Shown: piece after piece, positions 1 to 11,355 of the stretch | How the letters are laid out: every line of letters begins with the position of its first letter | How positions within the stretch are numbered: the stretch's first letter is position 1 | Origin: Lepus europaeus | Taxonomy: Eukaryota > Chordata > Mammalia > Lagomorpha > Leporidae | DNA length: 64,000 nucleotides | Assembly (NCBI RefSeq): GCF_033115175.1 | Contig: NC_084837.1 | Coordinates: forward strand, 73,183,266-73,247,265 | Direction: 5' to 3' | Translations under genes and position numbers: made by a program | Notes under the pieces: generated by a model | Seen by the model: the letters and a program-made list of their open reading frames with translations, nothing else | What the model was told of the DNA's origin: nothing | Databases searched by the model: none

Positions 1-164
1 AAACCTCATTCTAACCTTACACTTTATAAGCAGACAGGAAACTGGACTACATTCTGAGGGTCTGTCTCTTCAGCATGAAGAAACAAAAATGACAGCACAA
101 AGACTGCCAAAACATGAAATTCTGATAAAAAAAAGCATCTTGAGCTGAGATACTCATGACTGTC

Positions 165-905
165 TTAATCCACTTTGTGTTGCTTTAACAAAATATGTGA
201 AGTTGGCCAGCGCCGTGGCTTAACAGGCTAATCCTCCGCTTTGCGGCGCCGGCACACGGGGTTCTAGTCCCGGTCGGGGCGCCGGATTCTATCCCGGTTG
301 CCCCTCTTCCAGGCCAGCTCTCTGCTATGGCCCGGGAAGGCAGTGGAGGATGGCCCAAGTGCTTGGGCCCTGCACCCGCATGGGAGACCAGGAGAAGCAC
401 CTGGCTCCTGGCTTCGGATCAGCGCGAAGCGCAGGCCGCAGCGGCCATTGGAGGGTGAACCAACGGCAAAGGAAGACCTTTCTCTCTGTCTCTCTCTCTC
501 ACTGTCCACTCTGCCTGTCAAAAAAATAAATAAATAAATAAAATTAAAAATAAAAAAAGAATAGAAAGAGAGGAAGTAATTCAAGGAAGAAATTTATAAA
601 AAAATAAAAAAATAAAAATATGTGAAGCTGGGAAAACTGTACAGAAAACAGCTCTACTTTGCTCATGGATTTGGAGGCTCAAAGTCCAAAATCAGGCAGC
701 CCATCTGTTCAACCTCTGGTGAGGGCCTCTGGCTACATCACAACTTAGCAGGTAGCACACTACCAGGAACTCATTTAAGAGGGAGAGAGGTTACACAGCA
801 AGACAGGAGACAAGAGAGTAAGACCAGGGGCATGCTCCTGGGAACTAATCCAGCCCCACCAGACCTGGAAAGCGTGGATTAATGAGACAGCATTAATCCA
901 TTCAT
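165..905 (-). mobile_element. MaLR (MST/THE1-like) LTR remnant
   Basis: Sequence at 165-202 and 616-900 lines up with the reverse complement of the 3' part of mammalian MST/THE1 LTRs (motifs near CACTTTGTGTTGCT and TCTGGTGAGGGCCT). It is split by the CSINE at 203-615. Confidence 0.55.
203..615 (+). mobile_element. CSINE type I, with TSD
   Basis: A near-complete copy with an unusually long A-rich, AAAT-rich tail (525-615). A perfect 12-bp TSD, AAATATGTGAAG, lies at 191-202 and 616-627. It is inserted in an MST-like LTR. Confidence 0.95.
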
Positions 906-1056
906 GACAGCAGGGCTGAGTTCCCAGCTCCTGGCTTCAGGTTGGTCCAGCCCCAGCTAGTGTAGGTATGGGGGCAGCAAGCCAGCAACTGGGCAATCTC
1001 CCTTTGTCAATCTCTTTCTCGCTGCCTTTCAAATATTTTTTAATTTTTAAAAATGC
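905..1056 (+). mobile_element. CSINE 3' fragment
   Basis: Only the 3' half survives (CCCAGCTCCTGGCTTC onward, through CTGCCTTTCAAAT). Confidence 0.7.
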
Positions 1057-1106
1057 TTCATAAAAAGATTAATAACATTGACAAACCTCTGTAAAATGAA
1101 GGCTCT

Positions 1107-1428
1107 GGGGCCAGTATTGTGGCATAGTGGGTTAAGCCACTGCCTGCAATGCTGGCACTCCATATGGGTGCTGGTTCGAGACCCAGCTGTCCCACTTCCA
1201 ATCAGCTCCCTGTTAATGTGCCTGAGAAAGCAGCAGAAAATGGCTCAAGTATTAGGTCCACTGCACCCACGTGGGAGACCCAGGAGAAGCTCCTGGCTCC
1301 TGGCTTTGGATTGGCTCAGCTCTGGCCGTTGTGGTCACTTGGGGAGTGAACCAGCAGATGAAAAATTGATCTCTTTCTCCTTCTCTCTCTTTAACTTTGG
1401 CTCAAATAAATAAATAAATCTTTAAAGG
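1107..1428 (+). mobile_element. CSINE type II
   Basis: Full length from GGGGCCAGTATTGTGGC to the AATAAATAAATC tail. It ends in an AAAGGGGGGGGGG run at 1424-1437. Confidence 0.9.
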
Positions 1429-1799
1429 GGGGGGGGTGTTCAAATAACCAAAATAGTATTGAGAAAAGAAGTAACAGAATGGAGGCTGCAGACCTCAATA
1501 GATAAGAAAGTTGCTTATTATAAATTTTCAAATAAATTTGAAAAGCTATAGAAAAGAATAAATCTCAGAAAAATAACCATCTAAAACTCATTATTTAAAA
1601 AGTACAAGTAAACATTCTCAAATCAAATATAAGCATCCTCAAAGCAGCTTCAGTTCAATCCACCAAAGTGTTGGGGGGGGGGGAGTATCTCTATATTGTA
1701 CCATTGCAAACTATTTCATCTTTATTTTGCACCTTTCAAATTATTGACAAGGGTGTAGGTTACTTCTTAAATTTTAAAAGGGAAAAAAGTTGGCGGAGA
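1429..1799. other. AT-rich intronic sequence
   Basis: No repeat or exon recognised, apart from a second G run at about 1674-1683. Confidence 0.5.
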
Positions 1800-1935
1800 G
1801 GGGCTGGGAACTTCAGGTTCCAGTCTTAATTCTGTCACAAGTCCAGCTAAGTAGCCTTCATTATATCATTTAGTTTGTGAACAGTATCAGTTTCCTCGCC
1901 TACAAAATGAAGGTATTAGACTAGATTTAAATTGT
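1800..1935 (+). mobile_element. MIR fragment
   Basis: It shows the order of MIR motifs: GGTTCCAGTCTTAATTCTG, then GTTTCCTCGCCTACAAAATG. Confidence 0.65.
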
Positions 1936-2004
1936 AAACCAGATTTGATTTCACATACCAATTTAACATATAAGATAGATATTAATCCTACTTTTCAAAA
2001 ATTG

Positions 2005-2319
2005 AGGGTAGGCATTTGGCTAAGCAGTTATTAGACCAGTTGGGATGCCTTTGACCTTTATCAGAGGACCTGGGTTTGAGTCCCAGCTCTGCTCCTGATC
2101 TCAGCTTCCTTGCTGTAATGTACTATGGGAGGCAACAAGGGATAGCTCAAATAGTTGGGGTCCTTGACACACATGTAGGAGACTCATTTTGGGGTGCTGA
2201 CTCTCAGCTGCCAACTGGCCTAGCCCTGGCAATTACAGGCATTTAGGGAATGAACCAGCAGGTAGCTCAAGCTCTCTCTCACCTACTCTATCTCTCAAAT
2301 ATATAAGTGAAAAAAAAAG
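2005..2319 (+). mobile_element. CSINE type III
   Basis: A diverged old copy: GGCATTTGGCTAAGCAG head, TTTGAGTCCCAGCTCTGC body, CTCAAATATATAAGTG tail. Confidence 0.85.
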
Positions 2320-2602
2320 TTTGTTGTTTTACTTCTGATATACACACAGATGAGTTGATTAAAACACTGCCAGAATGAATGGCTACATACAGTTCAATTA
2401 TTCTATGGCCAAAATCATCACTTTGGTAGATGATATCCAATTAGACTAATTAATAAGTAACAATAACATATACCACATCCTGTTTCACAACAGTGACCAT
2501 TAACAGTTACTTTGCAAGGGTATGCACAGTACCTAGGCATTCACGTATTTCTTTCAATAAAGAATAGACAGAAAGTTATATTCATCAAAATTCTGCCAGG
2601 AA

Positions 2603-2898
2603 GGGGCCAGCACTGTGGAATAGCAAGAAAGCCACAGCCTGCAACACTGGCATCCCATATAGGCACCAGTTCAAGTGCCAGCTGCTCTACTTCAGATCCA
2701 GCTCCCTGCTAATGTGCCTGGGAAAGCAGCGGAGGATGATCCAACTCCTTGGGCCCCTGCACCCACATGGGAGATCTGGATGAAGTTCTGGTTACTGGCT
2801 TTGGTCTGCCCAGCGCTGGCCACTGTAGCCACCTGGGGAATGAACCAACAGATGGAAGACTTCTTTCTGTATCTCCTCTCTGACTTTCAAATAAAAAA
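2603..2898 (+). mobile_element. CSINE type II with diverged TSD
   Basis: Starts GGGGCCAGCACTGTGG and ends TTTCAAATAAAAAA. The likely TSD is TCTGCCAGGAA before and TCTGCTAGGGA after. Confidence 0.85.
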
Positions 2899-3146
2899 GT
2901 CTGCTAGGGAATGGAAACTTTCAGCTTTATTTTCTATATTTCCACAGTCTTGAATTCTAAGTATTATATAATGCAGATATTAAATTAAAAATTTTAATGA
3001 AAAAAATCTGAGTTCTTTATGGTTATTTGCCTTTTCTTCCAAAAGTCAAACTGGGATTTCTGTTACATCTATGTAAAATTTGTCCAGTATAAAATCATCA
3101 TGGCTATGTTTGAATGTTCCAACTGTTTATGAATTAGCACAGTCTT

Positions 3147-3480
3147 TAAAAAAAAAAAAAAAAAGATTTATTTCAAAGGCAGAGTTACAGAGAGGTAGAG
3201 GCAGAAGCAGAGAGAAAGAGAGTCTTCCATTCACTGGTTCACTCCCCAGATAGCCACAACAGCCGGAGCTGCACCGATCCGAAGCCAGGAGCCAGGAGCC
3301 TCTTCCAGGTCTCCCACGTGGACGCAGGAGCCCAAGGACTTGGGCCATCTTCTACTGCTTTCCCAGGCCACAGCAAAGAGCTGTATCTGAAGTGGAGCAG
3401 CCGGGACTTGAACCGGCGACCATATGGGATACCGGCGCTGCAGGTGGTGGTTTTACCCGCTTTGCCATATTACCAGTTCC
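3147..3480 (-). mobile_element. CSINE type II, with TSD
   Basis: A poly-T start and reverse head GCCATATTACCAGTTCC. The TSD TGAATTAGCACA.TCTT is at 3130-3146 and 3481-3497, 16 of 17 matching. Confidence 0.95.
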
Positions 3481-3510
3481 TGAATTAGCACATTCTTAAA
3501 AATCCTTTAA

Positions 3511-3866
3511 TGGCATGGCACTGTGGTGTAGTGGGTTAGGCCTCCACCTGCAGTGCTGGCATCCTAAATGGGCACTAGCTTGTGTCCCGGCTGCTCCTCT
3601 TCCAATCCAGCTCTCTGCTAATGTGCCTGGGAAAGCAATGGAGGATGGCCCAAGTACTTGGGCCCTTCCATGCATCCACATGGGAGAACTGGAAGAAGCT
3701 CCTAGCTTTAGATCAGTGCAGCTCCAGCTGTTGAGGCCAACTGGGGAGTGAACCAGCAGATGGAAGACCCTCCCTCCCTCCCTCCCTGTCTCCCTCCCTC
3801 TCTCTATAACTCTGCCTTTCAAATAAATTAATTAAATCCTAAAAAAAAAAAAAAAAAAAAAAAAAA
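3511..3866 (+). mobile_element. CSINE type II
   Basis: Begins only 14 bp after the previous element's TSD, on the opposite strand. It contains a (CCCT)n stretch at 3770-3801 and ends in a 27-nt poly-A tail. Confidence 0.9.
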
Positions 3867-5028
3867 ACTACTCTAAGAGCATTTTGCTTCTCTTCTAGAG
3901 CACTCCTTGACAGGGTTCAGATCATTATCAAGTGGGGTGGCAACCTCATGCATATGTCTGTCATGCTTCTCAACTGTCAATTGTAGGTGCACTCAGCTCA
4001 GCTTGATTGTTAAAACATGTTATGGACTAAACTGTAGCCCCTCAAAATGGACAGGTTCAAGCTCTAACCCCCCTTACTGTATTTGTAGATAAGGCCTTAA
4101 TCTCCAATTTGTTGTGTATTGATGTCTGGCAAAAGCATAACTGAGGAACATTTGAGACCTGCCTGATAGGAACAGTCTGTCAATTCCTGTTGACACATTA
4201 ACACACATCCTTGGATTCAACTAGACCAGCAGTGTATTCTATCAGGTCTCCCATCCTGCTAAAATTGACTTTTCTACATTATTTAATGCAATTCAACTAT
4301 ATCAAAAAGTGTCATAAATAATAGCCTTATGACACTAGTAACTGTGGTTACCATAAGACTGTTGGATAGCATGTTAAATGCCCTTTCCAGTTACTAATTT
4401 ATGAGTATTTCTTTTGAAACAGATTATAACTAGATGTCAAAGAAATATGAGTAAAGGGCAATGAATTTATTCAGAATAAGAAAGGTTCCATGACAGTGTT
4501 GTACAAGGACTAACAAGATACGCTATTGTGCTGAGAATAACTCAAGAAGATAGACTACAGGCAGAAAAGGCAGGAAGATAATTTAAGATCTACAACCCAG
4601 AAGCCAGGAAAGAAATGATAGCACCTCAGGCCAGGGTAGTAGCAGCAGAGACGGTGGGAAGTCATCAGATTCCAGATGCATTTTGAAGGGATAGCCAACA
4701 AAATCTAACACTAGATAATGAGATACAAATGGAAAAGATAAGTTACAAGGGAACTAGAAAAAAATGAAATTGCTATTTCCAGAAGGCTGGAGAAGAATAC
4801 CATGAGGCTGGGGACTCTGTGATAGGTGTTGAGACACACAAGCAGGAGACAGCACAGAAACATCTGGATACAACAGTCTGGAGTCAGGCTGACAAGGAGC
4901 CCTTAAGCACAGCAGACAGCTGAATGATGCAAGTTATTTCTGAGCAGGAAAAGCAATTTCACAGGAGAGAAAGGGGAAACTGGCAGAGTAACGCCCTTAA
5001 GGAGAAAAGAGAGAATGGGCAACCCAGG
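3867..5028. other. Intronic sequence with MLT1-like LTR fragment
   Basis: Positions 4018-4110 resemble the start of a plus-strand MLT1 LTR (TGTTATGGACTAAACTG, then AGATAAGGCCTT). The rest, 4111-5028, is AT-rich and I recognise nothing in it. Confidence 0.45.
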
Positions 5029-5036
5029 GTATAAAA

Positions 5037-5425
5037 CAGGGTTGCTCACAACTCTGGCACACTGACATTTGGGGCGGGACAATTCTTTGTCATGGAGGGT
5101 GTTCAATGCATTGTGGGATGTTTACCATTACCTATGGCCTCTCCTTACCAGATGCCCCAATCCACCACCCCTAGTCACAGCAATCAAAAACATTTCCAGG
5201 ACCCAGAAGAAGCTCCTGGCTCCTGGCTCCCAGCTTCAGATCGGCTCAGCTCCAGCCAGAGTAGCCATCTGGGGAGAATCAGTGGATGGAAGACATCTGT
5301 GTCTCTCCTTCTCTCTGTCTGTAACACTGCCTCTCAAATAAGTAAATAAATCTTTTTTAAAAAATGTCCCTAGAAATTGTCAAATGTCCCTGGGAGATGA
5401 GATTGTTCCCACTGTAGAGCAACTG
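5037..5425 (+). mobile_element. hAT-type MER element with intact 8-bp TSD
   Basis: Terminal inverted repeats CAGGGTTGCTCACA and the reverse complement of TGTAGAGCAACTG bound the element. A perfect 8-bp TSD, GTATAAAA, lies at 5029-5036 and 5426-5433, as expected for hAT transposons. The interior (CTGACATTTGGGGCGGGACA, AATGTCCCTGGG) resembles mammal-wide non-autonomous hAT elements. A CSINE interrupts it. Confidence 0.8.
5198..5362 (+). mobile_element. CSINE 3' half inside hAT element
   Basis: 5'-truncated at ACCCAGAAGAAGCTCC. The tail is CTCAAATAAGTAAATAAATC. Ragged TSD-like flanks (ACATTTCCAGGA and AAATGTCCCTAGA) are also expected from the host element. Confidence 0.85.
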
Positions 5426-5433
5426 GTATAAAA

Positions 5434-6904
5434 ATAGAGGAAGCAGCCTTTGCCAGAACACTGACTATTCATCCACAACAAAAGAATGATGGAAAAAGCT
5501 CGGAGTAGGGTCTGTAATCATTTGAAAGCCTCCTGCTAACTGGATCCTCCTAACTGTTACACAGGAACCACATGTATCTGTAAACTGGGTCTAAGCCAGA
5601 ATTTTTATGTTTTTTGCATCCATCTATTTCTACATGCAAAACACCCTTACAGACTTGGTTTTCCCTAAAGTCACAGGAAGACACGTCACAAATGGTTTGG
5701 TTGGAACTAAGTTAAATGTTATTACTCCTAACAGGTTATCAACTTTTAAAGAAAGTAAAGAAAATCAATCAAAAGGAACTTATTTCCAATGATAACCCAT
5801 CTAACAGGGTATTATTTATGCCCTTCAAATCATCCCACCAAATAGCCACAATGTTTAGAGGGCTCTGGCTCTGTCTGCCATCTTTACACCTACTGACCTC
5901 CCTATCAGGGGATATTAAGACAATCATCACAGTTCTTAGGTGCTTCAAGTTGGGGGTAAAGAACATTAAAGAAGCCCTCAGCAATCACGAAATGAGGTCT
6001 GAGAATTTAAAATGCAGACAAGGAATTTTAAATATATACATCAAGCCCCAGGGCTACAGGAGCTATCTCTAAGAGAAGAAAAATACAGTCACAGCACCAG
6101 TGTAAGTCAGAGCTGCTCGAACAGGTCCCAATCTGCCATATCATGAATTAAGATTCCAGGGCAAAAATATATACAAATGGATTCCACAGACTCAAAAAGA
6201 TTGAAAACTCTATAATTTCTACTAACATACCTGCCTTCCAAACTAGAGAAATAAGCAACAAGCTGGAAATGCCTCAGGAAATCTGAATTGCAGATATTCT
6301 CTAGTACTGTCCTCTTTTATATAGTGCTTGGTTTCCTATCACAGAAGGAAATTAAATTGGTCAGGCATGACTTGTTTTTCCACTATGCCACCGTGGCTTT
6401 TGCCCAACATCCTGTGCTCTTTTTGATGATTAAATATTGAAACTCTGATTTGCTCTAAAAATGTCCTGAGACTCTAGACAATCTGATTACTATTTCTAAA
6501 GCAAATTTCATACAGCAAATCCGAAGAACAGAACGTAAAGGATTAAAGATGCCGGAGGCGCAGGGAAGGGCTGCCTAAGGAGCACCCGGTCCCACCTCCC
6601 ATCCCACACTGTACTGTGACAGTCCCAGGCAAGCACTGCACCCTGCGCCAGGTGCCGAGGACACAGCCACAAGAAGAGCCTCCTCTGCAGGCCTAAGTCC
6701 AAAAACAGACTCACTCGCAGACCCCACTACCTCGGACCCACTGCCCACTGCCACCAAGGCAGAAAGGAGGTGAGACTCCCTGACTGCGAAGTCAACCAAC
6801 AGTCTGTGTCACCACACCCGCTCTGTTTCTGCTCCAGTTTCTCTTTGGCCCCTGGAAATCTCTAAACAAAGTCTATATCATGCTCATTCAAGGTCTGTGT
6901 ACTT
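5434..6904. other. Intronic sequence, nothing recognised
   Basis: AT-rich to mixed sequence without CSINEs. A more GC-rich patch at 6545-6780 has no splice-bounded coding signature. Confidence 0.4.
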
Positions 6905-6990
6905 TAGAACTTCACTTGACAACGCGAAAAGTGACTTAGCCAAGATCACACAGAGAGGTAGGTAGTCTGTGACTCCCCTTAGAGGGGAAG
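6905..6990 (-). mobile_element. MIR fragment
   Basis: GTGACTTAGCCAAGATCACA followed by GAGAGGTAGGTAG is the reverse complement of the MIR core. Confidence 0.6.
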
Positions 6991-7577
6991 GCTTCACTCA
7001 GAACCCTACCAGGAGGCTTCCCACCAGCAGGGAGGCAAATGACCGCCTCCACATAGCTCTACAACTGCATGTTCACGTAGGGGTGGTCAGGAAGCACAGG
7101 CCCCACCAACTTTAAACACTGAACATAAAGAAACAAGAAGCCACACTCCAAGAACCATCCAATTTCTCTTAGAAAAATAAGTCCATTCTAATTTTTTGAC
7201 TTGTCTTTCCCTTTACTCTCAGCATAGGTTGTCAACAGGTATGTTGTTATGCATATTAGTAACCAGACAGCACAGAAGCATTTTTCTGTGCAACCCCCCC
7301 ACCCCATTCCCCTCCTACAGTCCCACAACCAGAGCAGGCCAGCTGTGTCAATACAGCACAAATCAGGACATCACGACATCACTGGGCAGTCTTTCCCAGG
7401 CTGGCTGTGACTAACTACAAGTCTTAACTTGATTACATTGCTAGGTTTCTACAATTCTTTAATAAACTCCCTAAAATCAGGCCCATGTTTTCTTGTGTTT
7501 CGGGTCTGTTTTTATTTCCAAAAGCCTAGCATAACTGTTCTACAAACATTTATACAATGTGTAAACAGATAGGTCAT
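6991..7577. other. Intronic sequence with one copy of a 49-bp local repeat
   Basis: Positions 7347-7395 recur at 11437-11485 with 42 of 49 identical bases and no gaps. The rest is unassigned. Confidence 0.5.
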
Positions 7578-7893
7578 TTTCTTATTTATTATCTTTATTT
7601 ATTTGCAAGAGAGACAGACAAATGGACAGAGAGAGCTGCCATCCCCTTCCTCAACTGTCTTCAACGGCCTGGGGCTATGCCAGGCCAAAGCCAAACCTGG
7701 GAGCCAGGAACAATCCAGGTCTCCTACTTGAGTGAAAGAAACCCATTTTCTTGAGCTATCACCACTGCTTTGCAGGGTCTGCATTCTCAGGAAGCTGGAG
7801 CCAGGAGCCAGGACCAGGGATCAAACCCAGGTACTCCCACATGGAGCACCAGCACCTTAATCAGTATCTTTCAACCACTAATCTAAACACTCA
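7578..7893 (-). mobile_element. CSINE type III
   Basis: An old reverse copy: TTTATTTATTTGCAAGAGAG start, GGGTCTGCATTCTCAGGAAG body, no clean TSD. Confidence 0.8.
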
Positions 7894-8199
7894 CCTGGTA
7901 AAATGGATTATTTTCAAAGTCTGGTATTGTCCATAATCCTATGACAAAAATATTACACTACAGTAAAGTATAAGAAGATGTCTTATAACATTATCTCATT
8001 TTTAAATGAGTGGGTTTTTTTATTCATACTAACCTTCTGGTAGCACTTTAATAGCAAAACAGGTAACACAAACAAAAAAAGTCAGGTTATCACAGTTTTC
8101 TTACCAAAAAAAAAAAAAAAAAACAACCCTATAGATAATGTTTGTAAATTTTATCTTTCAACATTCTAAGGTGTTTGCTATGAAATGACAAAATCCAAT
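7894..8199. other. AT-rich intronic spacer
   Basis: No gene or repeat recognised except a poly-A tract at 8105-8123. Confidence 0.4.
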
Positions 8200-8515
8200 T
8201 TTTTTTTTTTTAAGATTTATTTATTTGAGTCAAAGTTACACAGAGAGAGAAGGACAGGTCTTCCATCTGCTGGCTCACTCCCCAATTGGCTGAGCTGATC
8301 CAAACCCAGGAGCCAGGAGCCAGGAGCCTGGAGCCTCCTCCAGTTCACCCACGTGGGTGCAGGGGCCCAAGGACTTGGGCCATCTTCCACTGCTTTCCCA
8401 GGCCATAGCAGAGAGCCAGATCAGAAGTGGAGCAGCCAGGACTAAAACCAGCACCCATATGGGATGCTGGCACTGCAGGCAGCGGCCTCACCTGCTACGC
8501 CACAGCGCCGGCCCC
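8200..8515 (-). mobile_element. CSINE type II
   Basis: Full length, from poly-T/AAGATTTATTTATTTG to CACAGCGCCGGCCCC. Confidence 0.92.
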
Positions 8516-9118
8516 CAATGGTTTTTTAAAAATCATTTTTGTAAAAAGTATAGTCACCTAATAATTCATTCTTTATATTACACCATTTCTTGGCTTTTGC
8601 TGTGCTTACCTCAGAAAGTCCTAACACCTTTCTGTGTCTCTCCACATCTCAATCTTCCAAGAAACCTTTTCTTATGTTTCCAACTACGTACGATCTCTTC
8701 CAATGGACTTTCATTATAATTATGTACATCATTTTTAATCTCTGCCAGTATATTATAAACTCTGTAAAAGTGGAAATAACTTGCTATAAGCTGATCAATG
8801 TATATTCCCATCACATATTCCCATCACATTCCCATCACATCACATTGGAATATCATATATTATTATAATATTAATATATATTATTATTGTATTAATACCT
8901 CTATACATCTGAAAATACAAGCAGTCTGCTCTTGAGAGTAAATTGTTGAAAAATTCTAATTTTAGCCATAACCATCATGAATCATTCTTATAATTTATTT
9001 ACAAAGCAAAAAAAAAACTAAAGATTACTTTTCAAGAAAGCAATAACAAATAATGACATAAATGAGAATATATACTTCATAAAACCTCACTTATCTGAGG
9101 AGAAATCATAAATGTCTT
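8516..9118. other. AT-rich intronic spacer
   Basis: Apart from the mini-repeat at 8808-8895, nothing identifiable. Confidence 0.4.
8808..8895. repeat. ATTCCCATCACAT mini-repeat and AT palindromes
   Basis: Three or four imperfect copies of ATTCCCATCACAT at 8811-8847, then AT-rich inverted motifs (ATATTATTATAATATTAATAT). Confidence 0.7.
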
Positions 9119-9132
9119 AAAAGCAAAATAAA

Positions 9133-9456
9133 GGAGGCTAGTGCTGTGGCACAGCAGGTAAAGCCGCTGCCTGCAGTGCCGGCATCCCATAAGGTGTCCG
9201 GTTCGAGTCCCGGCTGCTCCACTTCTGATCCAGCTCTCTGCTATGGCCTGGGAAAGCAGTAGAAGATGGCCCAAGTCCTTGGGCCCCTGCACCCACGTGG
9301 GAGACCCAGAAGAAGCTCTTGGTTCCTGGTTTCAGATTGGTGCAGCTCCAGCCATTGCGGCCCTCTGAGGAGTGAACCAATGGATGGAAGGCTTTCTTTC
9401 TCTATCTCTCTCTGCCTCTGCCTCTCTGTAACTCTGCCTCTCAAATAAATTTTTAA
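9133..9456 (+). mobile_element. CSINE type II, with TSD
   Basis: The head has a good Pol III B-box-like GGTTCGAGTCCC. A perfect 14-bp TSD, AAAAGCAAAATAAA, is at 9119-9132 and 9457-9470. Confidence 0.95.
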
Positions 9457-9485
9457 AAAAGCAAAATAAAAGATATTAAAGCTCA

Positions 9486-10118
9486 GGGGCTGGCATAGTG
9501 GTACATCATATTAAGCCATCACCTGTGACACCAGCATCCCATATGGCGCTGCACTGAGTCCCGGCTACTCTCCTTTCTTAAGTTTTATTCATTTTATTTA
9601 AAAATCAAAGTTCCAGAAATGGACAAATTAAGAGGAAAGAGAGAGAGATCTCCCATCCATTGGCTCATTCCCAAATGGCTGCAACAGCCACGGATAAACC
9701 AAACTAAAGCCAAGAGCCAGGAGTTTCATCTGGCTTTCTCATGTGGGTGGCAGGGGCCCAAACACTTGGCCATCCTCTGCTGCTTTTCCCAATCTCCCAG
9801 CAGGGAGCTGGATCAGAAGTAGAGCAGCCAGGACTCAAACTGATGCCGGCATCGCAGGCGGCGGCTTTACCATCTATGCCACAGTGCCAGCCCCAGCTGC
9901 TTCACTTTCAATCCAGCTCCCTGCTAATGGACCCGGGAAAGCAGCAGAAGATGGCCCAAGTGGCTGGGTCCCTGCCACCCATGTGGGAGACCCAAAATTC
10001 CTGGTTCCTAGCTTCAGCTATTAAGGCCATCTGGAGAGTGAACCAGCAAATAAAGATCTGTCTCTATCTCTCCCTCTCTCTCTGTAACTTCACCTTTCAA
10101 AAAAAAATAAATTTTTTT
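9486..10118 (+). mobile_element. CSINE type II, interrupted
   Basis: The head is at 9486-9577 and the body resumes at 9896 with CAGCTGCTTCACTTTC. It is split by a reverse CSINE. Confidence 0.88.
9578..9895 (-). mobile_element. CSINE type II nested in a plus-strand CSINE
   Basis: Reverse copy ending GCCACAGTGCCAGCCC. Flanks GGCTACTCTCCTTTC and AGCTGCTTCACTTTC look like a diverged TSD. Confidence 0.85.
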
Positions 10119-10226
10119 AAGTATAATAAAGCTCATACACAGATCATCTCCTTGGACGACCCACAACTGACTTACTACAGGGTAATAATATCTGAAGAAC
10201 TTAATCTCACCTTGAAAAGAACAGAT

Positions 10227-10555
10227 TAGGGGCTGTCACTGTGGCGCAGTGGGTTAAAGCCCTAGCCTGAAGCACCGGCATCCCATATGGGTGCCAGTTC
10301 TAGTCCTGGTTCTAGTCTCGGCTGCTCCTCTTCTGATCCAGCTCTCTGCTATGGCCTGGGATAGCAGTGGAAGATGGCCCAAGTCCTTGGGCCCCTGCAC
10401 CCACGTGGGAGACCCAGAAGAAGCTCCTGGCTTCAGATTGGCGCAGCTCTAGCCGTTGTGGCCATCTGGGGAGTGAACCAGCAGACGGAAGACCTCTCTG
10501 CCTCTACCTCTGTAACTCTTTCAAATAAATAAAATAAATCTTTAAAAAAAAAAAA
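10227..10555 (+). mobile_element. CSINE type II, with TSD
   Basis: Has a small duplication in the head (CTAGTCCTGGTTCTAGTCTC). Short TSD AACAGAT on both sides. Confidence 0.9.
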
Positions 10556-10606
10556 AACAGATCGATCAAATTGTAATTTTTTAAAATTCTTTCTTTCATG
10601 AAATTT

Positions 10607-10952
10607 TTAAAAAGCTTTGTTGTTGTGGTCGTTAAAAGTCAGAGTGACGGAGAGGGAGAGACAAAGAGAGAGCTCTTCTATCCACTGATTCATACACACA
10701 CACACACACACATGTCAAATGCCCACACAGCCAAATCTAGGCCAGGCTGAAGCCAGGGTCCAGGAACTCTATCCACATCTCCCATGTGGGTGGCAGGAAT
10801 CCAAGTAATTGGGGCATCATTGGCTGCCTAATAGGCACAACAGCAGGAAACTGTATTGGAAGCAGAAGTGGGACCCAATCCCAGGCACGTCTACAGGGGA
10901 TTTGGGTGTCCCAAGTGGTGGCTTACCCTGCTACACCATAATGCCTACCCCC
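10607..10952 (-). mobile_element. CSINE type III
   Basis: An old reverse copy with a (CA)n expansion at 10692-10711 in its pyrimidine/purine tract. Confidence 0.85.
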
Positions 10953-11035
10953 AAAGAGCAATCTTTTAAAATGTGATATATACAATTATACTCATATTTA
11001 CAAACAGCAACTGAGTGCTTAAAAGAACTACTGTT

Positions 11036-11355
11036 GGATTGGGCGCTTGGTGAAGCAATTAAACTCCCACTTAGGAAAACCACATCCCGCAACAGAGTGC
11101 TTGGGTTCAAGTCCCAGCTCTGCTCTCCATTCCAGCTTCGTGATAATGCATACTGGAAGACAGCAAATGATAGCTCAAGTAATTGTGTCCCTGTCACCCA
11201 CGTGGGAGACCCAGATTGAGTTCCCAGCTCCGGGGTTCAGCCTGGCCCAGTTTGGCTACTGCAGGCATTTGGGAATAAATCAGAAAATGCCACGATCTCT
11301 GTGTCTGTCTCTCTCTGCCTTTCAAACAAGGAAAAATAAATTTTCAAACATTAAA
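11036..11355 (+). mobile_element. CSINE type III
   Basis: Head TTGGGCGCTTGGTGAAGCAA, body GGGTTCAAGTCCCAGCTC, tail TTTCAAACAAGGAAAAATAA. It is the last CSINE before the CSINE-free DMXL2 promoter region. Confidence 0.85.

Noticed and set aside
185-400. Recurring 60-100 codon ORFs with related proteins (for example VSHAGAGPKHLGHPPLPSRA) at many sites
   Set aside because: They are translations of CSINE copies in either orientation. Their number and similarity reflect the repeat, not a gene family.
8811-8850. Possible CRISPR-like array (ATTCCCATCACAT copies)
   Set aside because: Units are contiguous with no spacers, only three or four copies, in a mammalian genome.
9190-9225. tRNA-like B-box (GGTTCGAGTCCC)
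   Set aside because: It belongs to the tRNA-derived head of a CSINE. There is no cloverleaf, and the element has a TSD.
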